Assembly (NCBI GenBank): GCA_016288355.1
Contig: JAEEYY010000107.1
Span: 1 to 12,158, forward strand
DNA length: 12,158 bases
Origin: Synergistes sp.
Lineage (GTDB): Bacteria > Synergistota > Synergistia > Synergistales > Synergistaceae
Reading direction: 5' to 3'
Shown here: one piece after another, positions 6,666 to 12,158 of the stretch
Numbering within the stretch: position 1 is the stretch's first letter
Layout: the number at the start of each line of letters is the position of its first letter
Notes under the pieces: model-generated
The model's database searches: none
What the model was told of the DNA's origin: nothing
Seen by the model: only the letters and a program-made list of their open reading frames with translations
Made by a program: the position numbers and the translations under genes

Positions 6666-8575
6666 CTGTAACCGCCCATCTCCTCTACTTTCCTGCGCCA
6701 CTCCGGGTCCTCGAGGCTGTCAAGAAGAGCCTTTATGCCGGGATGTTCAAGATATTCGCATGGAATGACAAGTTCGTAAGGCTCTTCCGTTATCGGGATA
6801 AAATCCAGGTCAAGCGCGTCCGCCGCGGATTTTATCCCCAAAGCTGCGTCGGCGGCGCCTGAATGCACGCGGTTCGCGGCTTCCATATGAGTAGTGCATA
6901 TCTGCCCGTACCCTTTTACATTATCTGACGAAAGCCCTTCCTGTCTGAGCATGCAGTCAAAGAGCACCCGCGTACCCGCTCCGGGCTGGCGGTTCGAAAA
7001 AACTATCTCATTCGTGCAGAGGTCGCGGAAGCCGCGGATACCCTTGGGGTTACCGCGGGCAACGATTATACCCTGGGTCCTGTAGAAGACAAGTATCCTC
7101 TTCCATTCACGCCCTCCGGAAAAACGCTCGATGAATATATCGTTGTATGAGCCGCTTTTTTCGTCAAGAAGGTGTGCGGCAGCCACATGGCATTCTCCGC
7201 GTGAGAGCGCGGCAAGGCCTCCCATGCTTCCTACGGCGCGGCAGACAAAATCAGCTCCGCGTCTGCGTATCGGAGTGACCAGAAGCTGTACCGCCGGGTC
7301 GTCTGAGCCCTGGAAAAGAGCTCTCCGGGCCAGGTCGACGTCACGCGTCATCCATATATCTATCTCCGTTCCGCGTTCGCATTCAAGAGACTCGGGAGGC
7401 AGCAGCGCGACTCCGTCTGCTTCGGAAAGTGCCCACAGCACGCTTGCGCCGGCAGTGAGCGGCCAGGAATATACAGTATCTCCCACGAGGGCGGTCTTGA
7501 TCTTGAGCCATTCTTCTATCCCGGCCTGAGAGGAATGCTGCACGAGCAGCTTTCCCTTCATGGTGCTTTTTGCCGATACAGCCTCGCGCGCCAGAGCCCG
7601 CGTCTCTCCGCCGGCGCCTGAGAGCATCCTGAGCAGCGGGTAGACGACAGACCAAAGCACGACTGCCGTGGACATCGGGAAGCCCGGCAGACATACTGCC
7701 GGCTTTCCGTTTATCTCCGCAGCCATGACAGGGCGCCCCGGCTTCATCCTCACACCGCGGAAGAGCACTTTGCCAAGCTCTGAAAAGACTTCTATCGTAT
7801 GGTCGCGGCGCCCCTTTGCGGAGCCTGCGCCTACCAGGACCAGATCATAAGCGGATATACCCTTTTCGACGCATTCTTTAAGGATCTCGGGCACGTCTGG
7901 AACTATAGGAGCTATATCGACCGAATAGCCCCACTTTCTGAAAGACGCAGATATAAAGAGTGAATTGCTTTCGGCTGCCGTGCCGGAAGGCTGGTTTTCG
8001 CGCGCAAGCCATTCCTCCCGTGATATTATCTCGTTTCCCGTAGGTATAAAAAGGACTTTCGGCCTGCGGCGCACCGGGACGGTATCTATCCCCGCGCACA
8101 AAAAGAGCGAGACAAGAGCGGGAGTTACCTCTTCTCCCTCCCGGGCTATGATCTGCCCGGCCATAACATCCTCGCCCAGCGGTCGTACATTTTCATAAGG
8201 CGTAAGCGATTTATATACGATAAGGTCTTCCCCGTCTGAAGAGGAGTCTTCTATCATCAGGACCGCGTTTGAATCCTCCTGAACAGGCGCGCTCGTATTC
8301 ACCCACCGGCGGTGTCCGTTCCTTATCCTTACAGGCGTCGCAAAAGAAGCGCCGGCTGTGTCTTCGGCGCGCAGTGCGTAGCCGTCGACGGCGGACGCCG
8401 CGTAATGTGGAACGTTGCGCGCAGCTTTTATATCTGCGGTAAGAAAATGCCCCTGAGCTTCTGATATCTCCATATCGGCCGAAAATACCGACGCGTAGTC
8501 ACTGAATGCCTCCCGCAGGATGGAAGACGCTTCATCCAGTGTTATATGTTCCGGATAATTTACTGCCACAGCCAT
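6653..8575 (-). CDS. MoeA-like domain fused to PBP-like (LysR substrate-binding type) domain
   Basis: This two-domain Moco protein is about 640 residues from ATG 8575. The MoeA-like part (about 1-410) has ASAVDGYAL near 60-68, NTSAPV, FIPTGNEI, GAGSAKGRRDHT near 249-260, MKPGRP at 277-282 and CLPGFP. The C-terminal part (about 425-634) matches the PBP-like domain found in proteins named MoeA/LysR substrate-binding: GSMGGLAAL, HLLDEKSGSYN, TQGIIVARGNPK, NRQPGAGTRVLFD and DFIPITEEPYEL. No DNA-binding helix-turn-helix and no signal peptide is seen, so it is probably cytoplasmic and may sense or hand over molybdate/tungstate, which is inference. The start is ambiguous: GGAGG lies only one base from ATG 8575 but about 7 bases from GTG 8569. 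Both overlap the end of moeA (stop at 8560). Its 3' end overlaps moaA. Confidence 0.92.
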   Translation of the reverse strand: MAVAVNYPEHITLDEASSILREAFSDYASVFSADMEISEAQGHFLTADIKAARNVPHYAASAVDGYALRAEDTAGASFATPVRIRNGHRRWVNTSAPVQEDSNAVLMIEDSSSDGEDLIVYKSLTPYENVRPLGEDVMAGQIIAREGEEVTPALVSLFLCAGIDTVPVRRRPKVLFIPTGNEIISREEWLARENQPSGTAAESNSLFISASFRKWGYSVDIAPIVPDVPEILKECVEKGISAYDLVLVGAGSAKGRRDHTIEVFSELGKVLFRGVRMKPGRPVMAAEINGKPAVCLPGFPMSTAVVLWSVVYPLLRMLSGAGGETRALAREAVSAKSTMKGKLLVQHSSQAGIEEWLKIKTALVGDTVYSWPLTAGASVLWALSEADGVALLPPESLECERGTEIDIWMTRDVDLARRALFQGSDDPAVQLLVTPIRRRGADFVCRAVGSMGGLAALSRGECHVAAAHLLDEKSGSYNDIFIERFSGGREWKRILVFYRTQGIIVARGNPKGIRGFRDLCTNEIVFSNRQPGAGTRVLFDCMLRQEGLSSDNVKGYGQICTTHMEAANRVHSGAADAALGIKSAADALDLDFIPITEEPYELVIPCEYLEHPGIKALLDSLEDPEWRRKVEEMGGYRWPK

Positions 8576-9798
8576 ACCTCCGCTTCTTCTCCAGCTCTTA
8601 TCGTTTCTCTTTCCTCCGGCATGCGTATAAAACCGCACGCATTTGACAGCGCGGATATATATCCCGATTTAGCCGCTGCCGGTTCGACTCTGCCGTCAGG
8701 CAGCAGACGGCACGCAAAGAACTTCTCCGCGCCGGTACGCGCGGCCAGATCGCATGCCACAGGCAGCACAAGACGTGTGCCGCACTCCTTCTCCGCTGCG
8801 CCGATAAGCCTGAGAAGCAGCGGCAGTAGTACGGTAAACGCCGCGACCATGCATGACAGAGGATGACCGGGCAGGCTCACCGCCAGCTTTTTTCGCCCGG
8901 CATCTGCTGCTATCAGCGTAGGCTTCCCGGGGACGATGTTGATTCCCCGCACGAGAAGTCCCGGTTCTGAAAGCGAAGAGAGCAGGCGGAACGCGTGATC
9001 GCGCACACCGACCGAAGAACCTCCGCTCAGCACAAGGACGTCGCAGCTGTTCAATTCATCATGAAAGCGGCGTTCGAACTCTTCGCCGCAGTCGCTGGCT
9101 ATCCCTCTGTAGTCTGAAACGAACCCGAAGCGCGACAGCATAGCCCTCAGGTTCCAGCCGTTGACGTCTCTTATCTGCCCCGGTCTCAAAGTCCCGGCAT
9201 CTACCGGCACTATCTCGTCCCCTGTGGAAAGCAGTGATATTTTCAGGCTTACAGTCGGGACCGACGAAAAACCGGCGGAGGCAAGGAGTCCTACGGTGCG
9301 GAGATCGATCATATCGCCGCGCGCAAGCAGCCGCGCGCCCGCTGCTATATCCTCACCGCTTTTGATTATGTTCTCGCCGGCCTGAACGGCGCGACGAATC
9401 TCCACCCATCCTCCGGCGGTATCCGTATCTTCAAGCATCACTACCGCGTCCGCTCCTTCCGGCAGTATGCCTCCGGTGGGTATCGAAGCGGCTTCACCGC
9501 CTGCTATTCTGAATCCCGGCACTTCACCCATAGCTACGCTGCCCTTCGCGGTAAGGAAAAGCGGCGTGGAAGATGATGCCCCGGCAGCGTCGGCATGCCT
9601 CACAGCATAACCGTCGCGCAGGCTGCGCGAGAATGGCGGATAAGGCACTTCATTGATGATATCTTCCGCGCATCTTCTGCCTGTCGCATCGGCGAGCTGA
9701 CGCTCTTCTGCGCGGCAGTCCCACGGAAAAGAGAGACGATGCGATATGCTTTCTATCGCATCGTTTCTGCCTGTAACTTCTTTAACAAAACCTGCCAT
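8560..9798 (-). CDS. moeA: Molybdopterin molybdenumtransferase MoeA
   Basis: MoeA inserts molybdate (or tungstate) into adenylylated molybdopterin. The 412-residue product has the family length and motif order: YPPFSRSLRDGYAV (53-66, with the conserved Asp of the xxDGYA motif), SIPTGG then LPEGADAVVMLED (105-124), LLSTGDEIV (189-197), SGGSSVGVRD (258-267), VPGKPTL (289-295) and SLPGHP (308-313). The segment that reads IKPGKP in E. coli MoeA, as I recall it, is IVPGKP here, so one of the two lysines is valine. It is the first Moco gene of the cluster, starting 29 bases after the SPOR gene. The ATG at 9798 has only a weak AAAGG about 11 bases upstream. The 3' end overlaps the MoeA/PBP gene. Confidence 0.93.
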   Translation of the reverse strand: MAGFVKEVTGRNDAIESISHRLSFPWDCRAEERQLADATGRRCAEDIINEVPYPPFSRSLRDGYAVRHADAAGASSSTPLFLTAKGSVAMGEVPGFRIAGGEAASIPTGGILPEGADAVVMLEDTDTAGGWVEIRRAVQAGENIIKSGEDIAAGARLLARGDMIDLRTVGLLASAGFSSVPTVSLKISLLSTGDEIVPVDAGTLRPGQIRDVNGWNLRAMLSRFGFVSDYRGIASDCGEEFERRFHDELNSCDVLVLSGGSSVGVRDHAFRLLSSLSEPGLLVRGINIVPGKPTLIAADAGRKKLAVSLPGHPLSCMVAAFTVLLPLLLRLIGAAEKECGTRLVLPVACDLAARTGAEKFFACRLLPDGRVEPAAAKSGYISALSNACGFIRMPEERETIRAGEEAEVWLWQ

Positions 9799-9827
9799 AT
9801 AATCAGCGGCCTTTCAATGTAAAACCG

Positions 9828-10526
9828 TTATTTGTTTATAGGGACCAGATATATCGGGAACCCTGCCTTTTCAAGACGCTTTGCCACTTCGGAAGAGGCG
9901 GCTTTGTCGGCGCTGCCGACGACACGGACTCTGTAATGGGTCTTTCCGTCAAGAATCATTTCCGTGATGTATGCCGAGTACCCGGCGTCACGGGCCTGCT
10001 TTGCAGTCAGTTCCGCACCGCTTTTGGCCGCAAAGACGCCTATCTGGACGTCCCATCTCTCCTTTGCGGCAGCAGCGCCGGGCGCGGGGGATGCTGCTTT
10101 AGGGGCACTGTCTTTTTTCTGGACCGCAGATACGGGTTTTGTCTGCGGCTTTGTCTGAACGCTGTTTTTATTCTGAGATGCGTTATTTGACTGTTTCTTT
10201 GTTTCAACGGACGAGGCGGGAGCCTTTCCTGTGCCGGACACACTCTGCCTGCCGGCTTCGTAGCCGTTTTCTTCCTGCGTATCGGTTACAGGCTCTGCTG
10301 CCTGATTATCTGCGGAAGAAAGAACGGAGTCCGCCGAAACGGTATGCTCGGCACTGTGCGTCAAAGCGCGGAGACCTGCTTTTTCGGGCGCCATAAAGAG
10401 CTTTATGCTGAGGTAGAGCAGAGCCAGCGCCAAAATAAGCGTAAGCGGCAGGATCAGCCTTCCAAAAAAGGTAAGCTTCTTTGGCTCTTTATAATCGCGG
10501 GAGTGGTTTCTGCGTGAGTGTGTCAT
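9828..10526 (-). CDS. Membrane-anchored SPOR-domain protein
   Basis: SPOR domains bind denuded peptidoglycan glycan strands at division septa, so proteins like this usually act in cell division or envelope remodelling. The 232-residue product has a basic N-terminus, one membrane segment (about residues 22-45), a low-complexity Ala/Ser/Lys/Gln/Thr linker (about 50-155) and a C-terminal SPOR domain (about 157-230; WDVQIGVFAAKSGAE and HYRVRVVG are typical). This is a bitopic arrangement, cytoplasmic N-terminus with periplasmic SPOR, like FtsN. The sequence is too divergent to name it ftsN. It starts 23 bases after the radical SAM gene and is close to ftsZ, which supports a division role. The ATG at 10526 has GGAGG at a rather long 13 bases. 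Confidence 0.88.
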   Translation of the reverse strand: MTHSRRNHSRDYKEPKKLTFFGRLILPLTLILALALLYLSIKLFMAPEKAGLRALTHSAEHTVSADSVLSSADNQAAEPVTDTQEENGYEAGRQSVSGTGKAPASSVETKKQSNNASQNKNSVQTKPQTKPVSAVQKKDSAPKAASPAPGAAAAKERWDVQIGVFAAKSGAELTAKQARDAGYSAYITEMILDGKTHYRVRVVGSADKAASSEVAKRLEKAGFPIYLVPINK

Positions 10527-10549
10527 ATGTTCTTTCTAACCTCCGGTTG

Positions 10550-11959
10550 TTATACGATACGCCTGAGTTCCTCTCTCAGCAGCTCTCTGCCTGCGGCGTC
10601 CACATTTACCGCGCCGCCCTGCGCCAGTTTCCTGCTTTCCTCAAATCCGCACCATGCGAGGCTGAATTCCTCCTGCGCTTCCTTTACGCCGGTAAGCCGC
10701 AGCTGCGGAGTTTTTTTCTCTATTGTCCTTATTTCTTTTTTTATCCTCTCATATTTTTGCCTGACAGCATTCTTTCCGGCAAAAAACTCATTCTCCCATG
10801 CAGTGCCGGGTTTCGGTATGAACGGATTTACGGAAAGGGTGAGCGACTGTCCCGTCTCGCGTATAATGCTGCGGCAGAGATCCGTTATCGCCGATATATC
10901 CTCGTCCGTCTCACCCGGCAGCCCTATCATAAAATAGAGCTTGACCCTGTCTATGCCGTGTCTTTTGGCAAGAGAGAGCTTTTCGGCTATAAGCTCGTTT
11001 GTAAAACTCTTGCCGCAGGAGAAGCGAAGCCTTTCGCTTCCAGTCTCCGGCGCTACTGTTATGCTGCGGCGGCCGCCGCCCGCAAGCGTCTCGATCATGT
11101 TTTCGTCGAGCCTGTCAAGACGCAGCGAGGCAAAAGATACCGCGGTGCTCTTTTCGGCAAGACTTTCCGTAAGCTTTGGCAGGAACGGATAATCGCCTGC
11201 CTCCGGCGTTACGAGTCCGACCTGCGGCACATCAAAGCGGCTGCATATATCCGAAAGCGCGTTTTCTATCATCTCAAACCCGCGGAAACGCATCTTTCCG
11301 AAGCAGCGGGGCAGAGTGCAGTAGCGGCATGAACGCGCGCAGCCGCGCTGCAGTTCGATCAAAAGCGTTTTGCCGAAGGCGCCCCGCTCCGTCATCCATA
11401 CGCTGTGAAGCGGATAATCGCCGTTTAAGTCGAGCGTGCGCCCCGTCTTCAGATCCCGCGTAAGCTTCCCGTCCTTTATATCGACAGGGGGCACCAAGAT
11501 CTCGCTGTGTCCGGCGAGCTTCTCCCATAATCCGGACCTCGGCCCGGAAGAGCAGCTTCGCAGACATTCTACCGCGTAGTCAAGCGGCTCCATTCCGTCG
11601 CCCAGAATAATAAAATCACAGAACCCCGACATAGAAAGCGGGTTGATGTACGAGAGGGCGCCGCCTGCTCCCACTACCGGGAAAGAACCGGCTGCTCTTT
11701 CCTCCGGAAGGAGCGGTATTCCGGCGGAGGCAAGCCAATCCAGAAAAACCGGTATGCCTCCCTCATAAGCGACCGTTGCCGTTATCACAGAGAATCTTTC
11801 AAGCATCGTGTCCGCGTCTGCCGACCTGTACGGCAGAGGCGAAGCAAAAAATCTTTCGGCAGCAACGCCGGAAAGACGAAGCCGCTCAAAAATATATTGA
11901 AGCCCTAAAGATGCGGAGCCGACCGAATAGTCCGCCGGATAAAAGAGAGCCCAAGGCAA
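10550..11959 (-). CDS. Radical SAM protein of unknown function
   Basis: From TTG 11959 the product is 469 residues. An N-terminal region resembles the cobalamin-binding-like fold seen before many radical SAM domains: ALFYPADYSVGSASLGLQYI (residues 4-23), VGAGGAL (96-102) and FIILGDG (116-122). The radical SAM core follows, with CARSCRYC giving cysteines 207, 211 and 214, then TVAPETGSERLR (301-312), LYFMIGLPGETDEDI (341-355) and a short C-terminal region. No DxHxxG cobalamin signature is seen. It resembles the uncharacterised radical SAM family found near ribosome or division genes, and I cannot assign a substrate. The TTG start has GGAGG 4 bases upstream. The frame is open with protein-like sequence for another 35 or so codons, so the true N-terminus may be upstream. 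It lies between ftsZ and the SPOR gene. Confidence 0.85.
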   Translation of the reverse strand: MPWALFYPADYSVGSASLGLQYIFERLRLSGVAAERFFASPLPYRSADADTMLERFSVITATVAYEGGIPVFLDWLASAGIPLLPEERAAGSFPVVGAGGALSYINPLSMSGFCDFIILGDGMEPLDYAVECLRSCSSGPRSGLWEKLAGHSEILVPPVDIKDGKLTRDLKTGRTLDLNGDYPLHSVWMTERGAFGKTLLIELQRGCARSCRYCTLPRCFGKMRFRGFEMIENALSDICSRFDVPQVGLVTPEAGDYPFLPKLTESLAEKSTAVSFASLRLDRLDENMIETLAGGGRRSITVAPETGSERLRFSCGKSFTNELIAEKLSLAKRHGIDRVKLYFMIGLPGETDEDISAITDLCRSIIRETGQSLTLSVNPFIPKPGTAWENEFFAGKNAVRQKYERIKKEIRTIEKKTPQLRLTGVKEAQEEFSLAWCGFEESRKLAQGGAVNVDAAGRELLREELRRIV

Positions 11960-12069
11960 ATCTCCTCCCTTGGGCAGCTCTTTCAGCCATACTTCGTCAC
12001 TTCGGTACTCTTCCCAGCTGTGCCACGCCGTTATCTTCCCGGGACGGCCTGCTGAAGCCCGCTGCCTGC

Positions 12070-12158
12070 TCAGGACTGCTGCTTCTTTCTGAGATATGCC
12101 GGCACGTCATACTGGTCAACGGGAGCGCCGCTCTGTTTGAAGAGGTCGCCCTAGGCTG
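12070..12158 (-). CDS. ftsZ: Cell division protein FtsZ, C-terminal fragment
   Basis: Only the last 26 codons before the stop (TGA, 12070-12072) are readable in one frame. They include GDLFKQSGAPVDQYD followed by VPAYLRKK. The YDVPAYLRKK segment matches the conserved FtsZ C-terminal peptide (D-I/V-P-x-F/Y-L-R-x-x) that binds FtsA, ZipA or SepF. FtsZ is the tubulin-like GTPase of the division ring. Immediately upstream, at 12153-12151, the same frame reads TAG, so the fragment cannot be followed further. A single extra G in the GGG at 12151-12149 would explain this, since removing it restores S-L-G-D-L-F. The 110 bases to the next start hold no terminator that I can see. Confidence 0.75.

Noticed and set aside
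9799..9827. Molybdenum cofactor riboswitch or promoter before moeA
   Set aside because: The gap is only 29 bases. It has no room for a riboswitch and no -35/-10 pair at a workable distance from the start.
10481..11332. Long plus-strand open frame opposite the radical SAM and SPOR genes (about 283 codons)
   Set aside because: It is antisense to well-supported genes, its composition is Tyr/Phe/Arg-rich and not protein-like, and it has no motif.
1..12158. Mobile element, CRISPR array, tRNA or defence system
   Set aside because: No transposase or integrase motifs, regularly spaced repeats, cloverleaf sequences or defence-type domains were seen. All gene-sized intervals are explained by housekeeping genes on one strand.

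Overview
The window is a single-strand block: every gene I can support reads on the minus strand, so transcription runs from 12158 towards 1. The content is chromosomal and bacterial, with no mobile element, tRNA, rRNA or CRISPR array. The moderately GC-rich coding style, frequent ATA isoleucine codons, and the order ftsZ / radical SAM / SPOR protein / molybdenum cofactor genes are compatible with an anaerobic Synergistota-type bacterium. That assignment is tentative and rests on overall style, not on a marker comparison.

Layout in transcription order. (1) 12158-9828: the extreme 3' end of ftsZ, a radical SAM protein of unknown function (10550-11959) and a membrane-anchored SPOR-domain protein (9828-10526). 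(2) 9798-4257: a compact molybdenum cofactor (Moco) cluster of moeA, a second moeA fused to a periplasmic-binding-protein-like domain, moaA, moaC, and a MogA/MoaB protein with an unrecognised N-terminal domain and a natural His-rich tail. It ends at a strong hairpin terminator (4186-4222). (3) 4094-2344: yhdT-panF, a small membrane protein translationally coupled to the sodium/pantothenate symporter. (4) 2339-1: a sigma70-type promoter (2310-2339), a structured leader, rpsB, tsf, a perfect hairpin terminator (735-760), and pyrH running off the window edge.

The Moco cluster supplies MoaA and MoaC (GTP to cyclic pyranopterin monophosphate), MogA/MoaB (MPT adenylylation) and two MoeA-type proteins (metal insertion). 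Molybdopterin synthase (MoaD/MoaE) is not here and must be elsewhere. No promoter was recognised between ftsZ and the end of the Moco cluster, so the cluster may be partly served by read-through from the division genes. rpsB-tsf-pyrH is the widely conserved translation/UMP kinase cluster. panF-yhdT provides pantothenate for coenzyme A.

Most of the window is conserved biology. The items most worth a second look are the tandem MoeA paralogues with complementary active-site changes, the MogA fusion with its His tail, the radical SAM gene between ftsZ and a SPOR gene (with an uncertain start), the rpsB leader, and an in-frame stop just upstream of the FtsZ C-terminal peptide at the window edge.
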